Part shown: positions 14,173 to 22,589 of the stretch, one piece after another
How positions within the stretch are numbered: the stretch's first letter is position 1
Layout: the number at the start of each line of letters is the position of its first letter
From: an uncultured Muribaculaceae bacterium
GTDB taxonomy: Bacteria > Bacteroidota > Bacteroidia > Bacteroidales > Muribaculaceae
DNA: 31,945 bases
Reading direction: 5' to 3'
NCBI GenBank assembly: GCA_910588245.1
Contig: CAJUQP010000040.1
Location: 1-31,945 of the forward strand
Notes under the pieces: generated by a model
Databases searched by the model: none
The model's input: the letters and a program-made list of their open reading frames with translations, nothing else
What the model was told of the DNA's origin: nothing
Translations under genes and position numbers: made by a program

Positions 14173-14504
14173 AGAAGTTGTTTAAAAATGAACGTTAAAT
14201 TATGGGCGGCAATTTTTTAGTTAAAATACAATTAAGGCAAAGGAGCATAGCGGGCTATGTGACTGCGCCGCGATTGGATTTTAACAAAAAAGTGCCGGAC
14301 TTAAGGTAACTTTCATTTCCGGTCAGCTTCATATGTTAATATGTTTAACATTACACTGGTTTAAAGATAGTTCCGGACTCGCATTCCCGGGCATATTTTT
14401 CCTTTTGGTTCAGTCACATAGCCCGCTATGCTCCTTCACCTGCAAGAAAAAATCTGCTCCGGGACTGCGACCCATAATTTAACGTTGCTTTTTAAACAAC
14501 TTCT
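14173..14504. mobile_element. 332-bp non-coding MITE-like element with nested inverted repeats
   Basis: The outer arms are 34 bp (14173-14206 and 14471-14504, starting AGAAGTTGTTTAAAAA) with two mismatches. The inner arms are 26 bp and perfect (14240-14265 and 14411-14436). Each inner arm carries its own small hairpin, CATAGcgggCTATG at 14246-14259 and CATAGcccgCTATG at 14417-14430. The segments between are partly complementary, so the whole unit can fold as one long hairpin. No transposase or credible ORF is inside; a 69-codon frame at 14428 is chance. Flanks read TT on the left and TAA on the right, with no clear target duplication. It lies between convergent gene ends. Confidence 0.75.
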
Positions 14505-14552
14505 TAATCAAGACACGGGGAGCCGCGTGTTTATCACGACATGCGACGCTTA

Positions 14553-16841
14553 TCACTTGAAGATCGACGAGCTGTTGTCGGCATTGTTGAGACTTCTCTT
14601 GCCGGTGCGGAATATTGAGCCGAAATCAGCGGAGTAGCTGACGCTCAGCACAATCATATTACCGTTGTTTTTGATATACCGGTCTTTGACAGACGGATTG
14701 ACAGAGGAATAGCTCCATGAAGGATATTTTGTGCCTTTTGTGTCGAACATGTACATCCAGTCAACCCCGAAATTCCAATGCTGATCAGGCGAATAATTCA
14801 ACGACAGGGCGTCGCCATTCTCCTCTTTTCCCACTACATGCCCGTAGAGATATTTGCCTGGCAGTTTACGCCAGTAGGAAACCGTGAACGGACCTTTGTT
14901 CCACCAAAGAGATATTGATCCGTTCACGCTGTTCAGATCGTGGCTCCATCCGTCGCCCGCATACTCATAGCGTTCGAAATATACATTGAGATTGGCTCCG
15001 AATCCATGTATGTCGCTAACCTTCAGATTGAGGCTCGCAGTATACGACTGAGCCTTCCTTGCATTTACCGACTGTGTAAGGAATTTACTGTCGCCAAGAT
15101 ATATAAGATCGTTGATGACAGAATTGTTTCCCCGGCTATACGTGAGATAGAGCGAAGATGAGAACTTTCCGGCCTTGAAACTCGGGGAAATACGGTATCT
15201 GAAATTCTCAGCCACCTTCAAGTCGGGGTTTCCGTTGGATATGAGATATGGACTCGTCTGCTGTGGGTAGTCGGTCAGCGACGCCAGGGATGGGATAGAG
15301 GGAAAATACTGGAAATACCCCTGCACTGACCAGTGGGTGTCGATATTCCAGTTGGCTTGCACCGTGGTCAGGTTTCGTATGAAATGACGCCGGTTGAGGT
15401 CGTTTTTCACCCAAAAGAGTTTTGCTCCGGTGGCTATTGAGAAATAAACTTTGCCCACCTGCTGCCCTAACCGCGCGTAGATATAGTTGTTATTCTCCGT
15501 GAGGATCGGTTCATAGTCGCTTTGCAGATATGAGTTGCGACTGTGAGAAAGAGTATTCTGCACACCCGCCGAAAGAGAAGTGGCATCACTGAAATTATGT
15601 ATATAGCTTATCTCGCTGATCAGCGACCGGCGACGGCTCTTGACCTGAGTCTCATAATCATCGGCAGAGCCGTCGGTAAAGAGATAACGGTTGTCTCGAT
15701 AATACTTCTCATGGCCGAGGGTGCCGACAACCTGCGCCTCAATTGAGTTCTTAGGGTTAAATTCACGGCGGAAGAAAAGGTCGAGCGACGGAGCGACGCT
15801 GCGCCCATGCGAATTCCTGTCAAACTTGTAATCGCCAAGATATGTATCCTCTGTCTCTCCATAGGCGATACTCTTGTTTGTTGTGATCCCGGCAGAGAAT
15901 GTGGCTGAGAAGAGCGTTTTGTCATCAGGACGATAATTATACTTAAATCTCAAGGAATTGGAGAAATAGTTAAACGGATTCCTGTCGTGCGACCGGAGAT
16001 CGACCCTGAAATCATCGCCTACATATGACTCATCGCTTGTGTCGAAAACTTTCTTGTAGTTTCTCCACGACGGCACATAATAGATATTGAACTGCGAAGG
16101 TCCCTGATGATACGAGCCGCGGAAGTTTCCATCGACGAAAGCCGTGGCCGTAGCGCTTCGTCCCCATAGATACACACTTCCACCGTCATCTCTCTTTTTG
16201 AGGAGTATGTTAATCATGCCGCTCGCTCCTCTGTCGGCATATCTCGCGGGCGTTACCCTGGAATATTCTATTTTCAGAATATCCTTCGGCTGGAGCGAAT
16301 TAAAGTCATCGATCGTTGAAGGGACTCCATCTATCAGAATCACGGGACTGCCCCCGTCGACAGACAGCGTCCTGTTGACAGGATTCGCATCAAGTCCGGC
16401 AAGAGGAAGTTTCTGGAAAAGACCCAGGGTTGTCGGCGATGCCTTCACATCGGCCATCGAAGGGAACACCACAGTGCGACCTTTCACCTCCGAGACCGCG
16501 CTTCCTGTCACAGTCACTTCCTGAAGCATGGTTCCCTCACTGAGATATATGATCCCTAAGTCTATGTTTTTGCCCCCCGATTCGACAATGACCGAAGTAG
16601 GGTTGAATCCTGTCATACTGATTTCCAGATTCAAGGCATCTTTCAGATGTGTCTGGAGAGAGAAAGCCCCGTCGTCGCCGGTCATGACCGATTCAAGAAT
16701 CTTTCCATGCGCCTGAAGACTGCATACTGCACCTGCAACTGCAGTGGAATCATTGTCGGAAAGCACTTTTCCATATACAGTCCGGGCCAATGCCGGCATC
16801 GATACTGACAGGGCCATCACCCATAGGATAATTAGTCTCAT
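14553..16841 (-). CDS. TonB-dependent-receptor-like outer membrane protein (OMP_b-brl_3 type)
   Basis: 762 aa. A signal peptide (MRLIILWVMALSVSMPALA) is followed by a carboxypeptidase-regulatory-like beta-sandwich at about 20-105 (VYGKVLSDNDSTAVAGAVCSL). LQEVTVTG at about 107-114 resembles the start of a TonB-box/plug. The plug is about 120-215 (VILIDGVPST, YADRGASGMINILLKK), then a long beta-barrel of aromatic-alternating strands. It fits the outer-membrane beta-barrel family found in Bacteroidota without a SusD partner. The substrate is unknown. No neighbour on the same strand shares an operon with it. Confidence 0.85.
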   Translation of the reverse strand: MRLIILWVMALSVSMPALARTVYGKVLSDNDSTAVAGAVCSLQAHGKILESVMTGDDGAFSLQTHLKDALNLEISMTGFNPTSVIVESGGKNIDLGIIYLSEGTMLQEVTVTGSAVSEVKGRTVVFPSMADVKASPTTLGLFQKLPLAGLDANPVNRTLSVDGGSPVILIDGVPSTIDDFNSLQPKDILKIEYSRVTPARYADRGASGMINILLKKRDDGGSVYLWGRSATATAFVDGNFRGSYHQGPSQFNIYYVPSWRNYKKVFDTSDESYVGDDFRVDLRSHDRNPFNYFSNSLRFKYNYRPDDKTLFSATFSAGITTNKSIAYGETEDTYLGDYKFDRNSHGRSVAPSLDLFFRREFNPKNSIEAQVVGTLGHEKYYRDNRYLFTDGSADDYETQVKSRRRSLISEISYIHNFSDATSLSAGVQNTLSHSRNSYLQSDYEPILTENNNYIYARLGQQVGKVYFSIATGAKLFWVKNDLNRRHFIRNLTTVQANWNIDTHWSVQGYFQYFPSIPSLASLTDYPQQTSPYLISNGNPDLKVAENFRYRISPSFKAGKFSSSLYLTYSRGNNSVINDLIYLGDSKFLTQSVNARKAQSYTASLNLKVSDIHGFGANLNVYFERYEYAGDGWSHDLNSVNGSISLWWNKGPFTVSYWRKLPGKYLYGHVVGKEENGDALSLNYSPDQHWNFGVDWMYMFDTKGTKYPSWSYSSVNPSVKDRYIKNNGNMIVLSVSYSADFGSIFRTGKRSLNNADNSSSIFK

Positions 16842-16935
16842 GTCTGCTATTGTAAAATTTTAATTAAAAAACATTATAATATATTAACTCAAGAAATCTT
16901 TATTTGTGACACAGCGCACGCAAATTAATGAAATA

Positions 16936-16967
16936 TTTGCGATTTACAGGCGTTTCAACTAACTTTG
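16936..16967 (+). promoter_or_regulatory. tgt promoter (-33 and -7 boxes)
   Basis: TTTG at 16936-16939 and TAACTTTG at 16960-16967 are separated by 20 bp, the best match in the window to the Bacteroidota sigma-ABfr consensus. The predicted start of transcription is near 16974, giving a leader of about 16 nt to the ATG at 16990. Confidence 0.85.
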
Positions 16968-16989
16968 CACAAAATTTGACCGAAAGAGA

Positions 16990-18120
16990 ATGGATTTCAA
17001 GATAGAAGCTACAGCTCCCGACACAAAGGCGCGCACCGGAGAGATAACAACCGACCACGGCGTCATCCCTACCCCTATCTTCATGCCCGTTGGCACGGTG
17101 GGAAGCGTCAAGGCAGTACACATGCGTGAGCTCCGGGAAGATATCGACGCAAAAATAATACTCGGTAACACCTACCATCTATATCTGCGTCCGGGTCTCG
17201 ACATTCTCCGTCAGGCCGGGGGACTTCATCGGTTCAACGGATGGGATCGCCCTATCCTCACCGATTCGGGAGGATTTCAGGTCTTCTCCCTGTCATCCAA
17301 CCGCAAACTCAAGGAGGAGGGAGCCTATTTCCGCAGCCATATCGACGGCTCAGAGCATCTTTTCACACCCGAGGGAGTGGTGGATATAGAGAGGATAATC
17401 GGCGCCGACATAATGATGGCTCTCGATGAGTGCCCACCCGGCACCTCCGACTATGACTACGCTAAAAAATCGCTCGGGCTTACCCAGCGCTGGCTTGAGA
17501 GAGGTTGGAAAAGATATAAGGAGACAGAAGGCCTCTACGGCTACACCCAGGCATATTTCCCTATCGTGCAAGGATGCGTCTATCCTGACCTGCGGCGTGA
17601 GGCGGCAAAACACATAGCGGATCTCGGTGCCGACGGCAACGCCATAGGCGGACTCGCCGTAGGTGAACCTACAGAGAAAATGTATGAGATGATCGAAATT
17701 GTCAACGACATCCTTCCAGAAGACAAACCCCGATATCTCATGGGCGTAGGTACGCCTGCCAACATACTGGAGGCGATAGACCGCGGCGTGGACATGATGG
17801 ACTGCGTGATGCCCACACGCAACGGTCGGAACGGAATGCTCTTCACACGCAACGGCATCATGAACATGCGCAACAAGAAATGGGCCGACGACTTCTCTCC
17901 CCTCGACGAAGGAGGAGCCGCATGGGTCGACGAGGTATATTCCAAGGCATACGTGCGCCATCTCTTCATAAGCTCCGAGATCCTCGCGATGCAGATCGCC
18001 TCCGTCCATAACCTCGCTTTCTATCTCTGGCTTGTGAAAGAGGCCAGGCGCCACATCGTGGATGGAGACTTCAAGAGTTGGAAATCGGATATGGTGGAAA
18101 GAGTGACCCGAAGGCTCTGA
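16990..18120 (+). CDS. tgt: tRNA-guanine transglycosylase
   Basis: A 376-aa enzyme exchanging G34 of GUN-anticodon tRNAs for a queuosine precursor. Present: catalytic base Asp92 in TDSGGFQVF, Cys148 in LDECPP and Val224 in GLAVGEP (both of the bacterial preQ1 type rather than the eukaryotic queuine type), and nucleophile Asp271 in MMDCVMPTRNGRNG. The usual zinc site CxCxxC is missing: the aligned positions before YSKAY are Gly309, Ala311 and Asp314, while the fourth ligand His340 (SVHNLAFY) remains. The same loss may be typical of Bacteroidota Tgt, so it is not necessarily a defect. It is followed by an LptF/G-type gene. Confidence 0.95.
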   Translation: MDFKIEATAPDTKARTGEITTDHGVIPTPIFMPVGTVGSVKAVHMRELREDIDAKIILGNTYHLYLRPGLDILRQAGGLHRFNGWDRPILTDSGGFQVFSLSSNRKLKEEGAYFRSHIDGSEHLFTPEGVVDIERIIGADIMMALDECPPGTSDYDYAKKSLGLTQRWLERGWKRYKETEGLYGYTQAYFPIVQGCVYPDLRREAAKHIADLGADGNAIGGLAVGEPTEKMYEMIEIVNDILPEDKPRYLMGVGTPANILEAIDRGVDMMDCVMPTRNGRNGMLFTRNGIMNMRNKKWADDFSPLDEGGAAWVDEVYSKAYVRHLFISSEILAMQIASVHNLAFYLWLVKEARRHIVDGDFKSWKSDMVERVTRRL

Positions 18121-18182
18121 TCCAATATTGATTTCCGACAACAGACATACGACACAATGCCTTCGGGCCCCAAAATGATAAA

Positions 18183-19484
18183 ATGATATTCCGCATAAGA
18201 AAAAAGAAAAAAACGGAACCCGCATCCGGGGATAACAACGAACCGGGAGTCACCACCAGTGTGGATCAATCCGAAGCGGCATTGACCAAGACCGAGAATC
18301 CTGCCGATACGGAAAATACTGTCGTGGAAGAGAGGATCACGGAAAAGGAAGTGACGCCGGAACTGAATACACGCAAACGGAAACACAAATTCAAGAATCC
18401 CTTCAGGCTCTACATCCTCGACCTGTATATTCTCAAGCAATTTCTCGGCACCTTCATGCTCACATTGCTGCTGATGCTCGCCGTCATTGCTATGTTTGAT
18501 GTCACCGAGAAACTCGATGCATTTCTCACCGCTCCACTAAGCGAGACACTCTTCGATTATTTCCTCTCTTTCCTTCCTTATCTGGCCCTCCAGCTATCAC
18601 CGCTTTTCGTCTTCATATCGGTAATCTTTTTCACCTCGAAAATGGCCGGCAACTCAGAGATCATAGCCATACTTTCAAGCGGCGTAAGCTTCAGGCGCCT
18701 CCTGAGACCATATATGGTGGGCGCCGCTATAATCGCTGCCGGCACATTCGTGCTCAACAACTATCTTGTGCCACCCACCAACATCAAGCGTATAGCCTAC
18801 ACCAATCGATATGTGAAAAACAAGAAGGTGGAAAGTAATGTCAACGTCCAGCTTCAGGTCTCACCGGGGGTTGTGGCCTATATCGGACGTTTTGAGGATT
18901 ACAACAAAACAGGCTACCGATTCTCGCTCGATAAATTCAACGGCAAGGAGATAGCGTCGCGCACAACAGCCACAACAGCCAGATACGACACCACGAGAAT
19001 GTATCATTGGATACTCAACGACTGGATGACCCGCGACTTCAAGGGCATGAGGGAAAAAATCACGAAAGGTGGCACACTCGACACGATCATACCTTTCGAG
19101 CCACGCGACTTCATGATCTCCATAAATGATCAGGAAACACTTACCACTCCCCAGCTAACGGAATATATCGAAAAGCAGAAATCACGTGGAGTCGCCAATA
19201 TAAAGGCTTTTGAGATAGAGCGCGAGAAAAGAATAGCCGCAACCGCCGCAGCCTTCATCCTGACAGTGATAGGCATGTCGCTTTCATCAAGGAAAGTAAA
19301 AGGAGGCATGGGGCTGAACATCGGAATAGGACTCGGCTTAAGCTTCAGCTATATCCTGTTCTCAACAGTGACAAGTTCTTTCGCCATTTCGGGCCTCACG
19401 ACTCCATTTATCGCGATGGAGATACCCAACTTCGTATACCTGCTTATAGCGATCTATCTATACCGCCGGGCGTCCCGCTATTAG
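18183..19484 (+). CDS. LptF/LptG (YjgP/YjgQ) family permease
   Basis: A 433-aa inner-membrane component of the LPS export ABC transporter. A polar 68-residue N-terminal extension, rich in Lys, Glu and Thr, precedes LYILDLYILKQFLGTFMLTLLLML, the family's first helix. The pattern of about three helices, a large periplasmic beta-jellyroll (about 205-315) and three C-terminal helices is clear. NSEIIAILSSGVSFRRLLRP is the coupling helix that contacts LptB. It follows tgt by 62 bp, an arrangement I associate with Bacteroidota. The acidic/basic extension is longer than in E. coli LptG. Confidence 0.88.
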   Translation: MIFRIRKKKKTEPASGDNNEPGVTTSVDQSEAALTKTENPADTENTVVEERITEKEVTPELNTRKRKHKFKNPFRLYILDLYILKQFLGTFMLTLLLMLAVIAMFDVTEKLDAFLTAPLSETLFDYFLSFLPYLALQLSPLFVFISVIFFTSKMAGNSEIIAILSSGVSFRRLLRPYMVGAAIIAAGTFVLNNYLVPPTNIKRIAYTNRYVKNKKVESNVNVQLQVSPGVVAYIGRFEDYNKTGYRFSLDKFNGKEIASRTTATTARYDTTRMYHWILNDWMTRDFKGMREKITKGGTLDTIIPFEPRDFMISINDQETLTTPQLTEYIEKQKSRGVANIKAFEIEREKRIAATAAAFILTVIGMSLSSRKVKGGMGLNIGIGLGLSFSYILFSTVTSSFAISGLTTPFIAMEIPNFVYLLIAIYLYRRASRY

Positions 19485-19526
19485 AAATCGTTAAAAAACG
19501 ACTTCACAAGTTCACATACTATATTA

Positions 19527-19562
19527 GAAAAGGGCGTCACTCAGATGAGAGACGCCCTTTTC
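19527..19562. terminator. bidirectional terminator
   Basis: AAAAGGGCGTC pairs with GACGCCCTTTT, with T-runs on both strands, between the convergent LptF/G-type and HPPK-like genes. A weaker hairpin, GAAATCGTT-aaaa-AACGACTTC, sits just after the stop at about 19486-19507. Confidence 0.9.
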
Positions 19563-19589
19563 CTATGATTCATTGATTCATATATTCGG

Positions 19590-19985
19590 TCATCCTTTCT
19601 GCTTCTCCATATCGGCGAGATGTAACTGGTGGTAACCGATCTGGAAAAAACCTCTCTTATAATCTTCAGGACGCACCACATTCCCGTCGGCAATCACAAT
19701 GTCGAGATCTATAGGAACAAGATTCCTTATCCTGGCATAGAGATCGCGTCCGCATTCCACCTCATATCGTTTCAACTCTCTCTCAAGAAGAGAGGGGGTC
19801 ATATCCGACACGCCGGTCACAACAGCATTCATATAGTCGCTGCCTTGGTGACCTACCGGAGGAGTCTCATATATTTGCGACGCCTTGAATTCATCCAACA
19901 GCCCTGATAACCAGTCAATGGCCTTGGCCACCGACTCCTTTCTATCGCCACAGTTCGAACCTATGCTGACAACGTAATGTTGCAT
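19590..19985 (-). CDS. folK: HPPK-like protein (6-hydroxymethyl-dihydropterin pyrophosphokinase family)
   Basis: 131 aa, shorter than the usual 155-165. YVVSIGSNCGDRKESVAKAIDWL matches the HPPK N-terminus, YETPPVGHQGSDYMNAVV the pterin-loop region, and RNLVPIDLDIVIADG the Mg-binding DxD signature. The C-terminal part is reduced (FFQIGYHQLHLADM). The canonical HPPK R-x2-DxD spacing is altered, so a folate role is likely but activity could be divergent. Last gene of a - strand operon with the metallophosphoesterase, 32 bp after it. Confidence 0.75.
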   Translation of the reverse strand: MQHYVVSIGSNCGDRKESVAKAIDWLSGLLDEFKASQIYETPPVGHQGSDYMNAVVTGVSDMTPSLLERELKRYEVECGRDLYARIRNLVPIDLDIVIADGNVVRPEDYKRGFFQIGYHQLHLADMEKQKG

Positions 19986-20017
19986 CCCTGTAATGAAAAG
20001 TTTGGTTAGATATAGTA

Positions 20018-21253
20018 TTATTTCCCGGTTTTACGAAGAGTAAAAAGTGTAATTTCCGGTTTAGCTGCCATAAGTCTTGAAGGCATACCCACTTCACCGC
20101 CACCAATATTGACATACAGCCTCGTGGGTTGTCCGGCATCGTTGAGACGCTCGTAAAGACCGCCCCACTGCTCATAACGATATTTCGCAGGCGACCATTT
20201 CCAGCCTCCAAGATCGATCATCATCTGCATGGCATGGGTATGACCCGAGAGCGTAAGATCAAAATCAGTAGTCTTCGACACCACACGGTTCCAATGCTCC
20301 GGATTGTGAGAGAGGAGTATTTTGAAATGTCCATCGTTCTGATGATGAAGCGAATCGCGCGAGGAACTCAACGCCGCCTCAAGGTCACCATATACCGGGA
20401 AAGGGGGATCGCCCCAATTCTCAACACCGACAACCGTTATGCTGTCGGTGCCTCGCTTTATGAATCTCCGTGTATTGTTAAGCAGATCCCATCCCATCCC
20501 TTTTTGGCATGAAGCAAGACGCCTATTGTTTTCAGTTCTTTCCGACGGATCTTTCCAGTCGACATAATCTCCGTAGTCGTGGTTGCCGAGCACCGATAGC
20601 ACGCCATCCGGGGCTTTAAGCCTCGCCAACGTGTTCATAAACGGGAAAATCTCCTCGGTCTTGCGGTTAACGATATCGCCGGTAAAGACAATAAGATCCG
20701 GTCTCAAGGCATTTACAGAATCGACAAGTGCCGATATGAACGTAGTGTCATTGCCCCATGTTCCGACATGGAGGTCGCTGATCTGTACTATTCGGTAGCC
20801 ATCGAATTCCTCGGGCAGACGTGGCGACTTGATGGTGACCTCCTCGACATCGATGGCACGACGTGTGTACACAACGCCACCCCACATCACAGCAAGGCAG
20901 GCAAGCGCTGCCAACAGGCCGACCCATCGGCTCGGATGCGATCTGGTCTTGAATCTGCCCATAATGCGTATCAGTCGCCCGAGAAGAGAGAAGATGATAT
21001 AGACAAGCTTCGCGAAATATATCGACAGATATGCGTAAAGCATCCACATCAGCCATATTATACCGGAATCTTCCGCGCGTTTCGGCCAGCACACAAGGGC
21101 TATGAGGGTTAGCCAGCAAATGACCGACGATATGCCATAAATGTTACTCCACAGGCGTCCGCGAGTGGATTTCCTTAAGTCATTCCATATGTAAATATCT
21201 GCCAGGACGCTGATGACAAGCGACACCAGAGCCAGCACCAATGGTATTCTCAT
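20018..21253 (-). CDS. membrane-anchored metallophosphoesterase (YkuE-like)
   Basis: 411 aa from MRIPLVLALV. There are about four hydrophobic helices in the first 140 residues, then a calcineurin-like catalytic domain. All metal motifs are present in order: ISDLHVG, FTGDIVN, LGNHDYG, LLSHNPE and LSGHTHAMQ. Similar proteins hydrolyse phosphodiester or UDP-linked lipids at the envelope, but the substrate is unknown here. An in-frame ATG 11 codons upstream (21286) would overlap the preceding acyltransferase gene by 17 bp; 21253 leaves a 16-bp gap and gives a normal membrane start. Confidence 0.88.
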   Translation of the reverse strand: MRIPLVLALVSLVISVLADIYIWNDLRKSTRGRLWSNIYGISSVICWLTLIALVCWPKRAEDSGIIWLMWMLYAYLSIYFAKLVYIIFSLLGRLIRIMGRFKTRSHPSRWVGLLAALACLAVMWGGVVYTRRAIDVEEVTIKSPRLPEEFDGYRIVQISDLHVGTWGNDTTFISALVDSVNALRPDLIVFTGDIVNRKTEEIFPFMNTLARLKAPDGVLSVLGNHDYGDYVDWKDPSERTENNRRLASCQKGMGWDLLNNTRRFIKRGTDSITVVGVENWGDPPFPVYGDLEAALSSSRDSLHHQNDGHFKILLSHNPEHWNRVVSKTTDFDLTLSGHTHAMQMMIDLGGWKWSPAKYRYEQWGGLYERLNDAGQPTRLYVNIGGGEVGMPSRLMAAKPEITLFTLRKTGK

Positions 21254-21269
21254 AGTATATAAAGAGGTT

Positions 21270-22445
21270 TCATTCCATACCTCCAAGAAGGCTACGGAGT
21301 TTGTTTTTCAATGGATTGGCATACATGGTCAGCATCGTATTCCATAAGAAATCACGTTCCTCCGAAGTGATATCATCAAGCTGAATCTTGTCGAGTTGGC
21401 GGTTGAAATAGTCAACTGTCTCGAACTTCTTCTCAGGCGTGTATTTCCTCTCGAACCGGTGGCAGCCGTGGAGAAGATCAAACGCTATGTAGTTTATGTC
21501 GAACATCTCATAGCTGCGGTGTATTGCCTGGTCCACAAGACAGCCTACATGCTTTGCGGCTACATTGTTGTCGGTGAAGTCGCCGAGCTGGTCGAGCTTG
21601 CTGTTGATCCGTGGAGTGAGCTGGAAATGCACCTTCCCCTTAAACTGGAGAAGCCCCGTCTCCATCGAGAAAAGGTCATCGCGCTGCGATTTCTTGAATT
21701 CCGGATCACGTTTCTTCATCAGGAATTCCTTAGCCTTAAGATAGTCGTTGGGATCATATTCATAGGATATGCAGACCGGCATAAGGTTTATCTCCTTCAC
21801 CTTGTCGATGAAAGGACCTTGTCCGCCGAGAGCGAGCATCTTTATAAGGGAGTCCTGCGTATGGTCACTGCTGTCTTTCGCCCGGCCCTCTCTTTGGGCA
21901 ATCCATACAGACTCATGTTTCTCAAGTATACAGTAATGTATATAAGCCGAAAGTTTCTTTGCGGCCTCAAGTCCCTCACGAAGACCGGTGTTACGCTTCA
22001 CTATGAAACTCTTGTTGAGCCTCACGAGATCAGTGATCCAGTCATAGATGAGAAGATTGTTGCCGATGGCCACTTCCGACGTCGGGAATCCTCTCCGCAG
22101 AAACGCGAGGTTCAGAAAAGATGCATCGAGCACGATGTCGCGGTGGTTGGTGATGAACGTATGACTCAGCGATGGGTTAAGATATTTCACTCCACCCAAG
22201 GTTATGCCCGACGTCGTGGTCTTGGCGAGCATCTCCAGAAAAGGGAACATCACCTGCGTCTGGAAATCATGCTTGTTGTCGATTTTCAGCAGTTCCTCTA
22301 TCAGGGATGGCACATCTTCGGGAGGCATGGTGTAGTTGATCGCATGCAGAAATCCCGGTTCCTTGACAAGTTTCTCCATCCTCGCATGAAACTCGGAATC
22401 GTCATAAGGAGCTATGTCGCTGAAAATATATTCTTGTTGACTCAT
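21270..22445 (-). CDS. PlsC/PlsB-type 1-acyl-glycerol-phosphate acyltransferase family protein
   Basis: 391 aa, soluble or peripheral. The active-site region reads FITNHRDIVLDASFLN; the usual NHxxxxD has one extra residue between His and the second Asp. WIAQREGRAKD stands for the FPEGTRS motif and PVCISYEYDPND for the later PlsC block. It may transfer acyl chains to a phospholipid or lysolipid, perhaps for Bacteroidota amino-lipids. First gene of an operon with a phosphoesterase and an HPPK-like gene. Promoter at 22518-22525. Confidence 0.8.
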   Translation of the reverse strand: MSQQEYIFSDIAPYDDSEFHARMEKLVKEPGFLHAINYTMPPEDVPSLIEELLKIDNKHDFQTQVMFPFLEMLAKTTTSGITLGGVKYLNPSLSHTFITNHRDIVLDASFLNLAFLRRGFPTSEVAIGNNLLIYDWITDLVRLNKSFIVKRNTGLREGLEAAKKLSAYIHYCILEKHESVWIAQREGRAKDSSDHTQDSLIKMLALGGQGPFIDKVKEINLMPVCISYEYDPNDYLKAKEFLMKKRDPEFKKSQRDDLFSMETGLLQFKGKVHFQLTPRINSKLDQLGDFTDNNVAAKHVGCLVDQAIHRSYEMFDINYIAFDLLHGCHRFERKYTPEKKFETVDYFNRQLDKIQLDDITSEERDFLWNTMLTMYANPLKNKLRSLLGGME

Positions 22446-22517
22446 TATGTTTCAGTTTTTCATCATGGGGAGACATGCCGCCAGAGCACCTTTGGCGCTG
22501 ACGGAAAGTTCTCCCTG

Positions 22518-22525
22518 CAAAGTTA
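22518..22525 (-). promoter_or_regulatory. -7 box of the acyltransferase operon
   Basis: TAACTTTG on the - strand (CAAAGTTA as written) lies about 73 bp upstream of the ATG at 22445. No convincing -33 box is seen. Confidence 0.65.
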
Positions 22526-22589
22526 ATGCTATTGCGTGAATAATAAAAGCCACCACACAAAGTATTTTTATATAAATAGGAGTTTTTAT

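Noticed and set aside
14428..14637. 69-codon + strand frame
   Set aside because: It runs from inside the inverted-repeat element into the antisense of the outer-membrane receptor gene.
16852..16862. TAAAATTTTAC as a shared variant promoter (also at 1353-1363 and similar at 6212-6220)
   Set aside because: Three A/T-rich matches are weak evidence, and distances to the start codons differ widely (about 10 to 80 nt).
21396..22526. 376-codon + strand frame opposite the acyltransferase
   Set aside because: Antisense shadow without recognisable domains.
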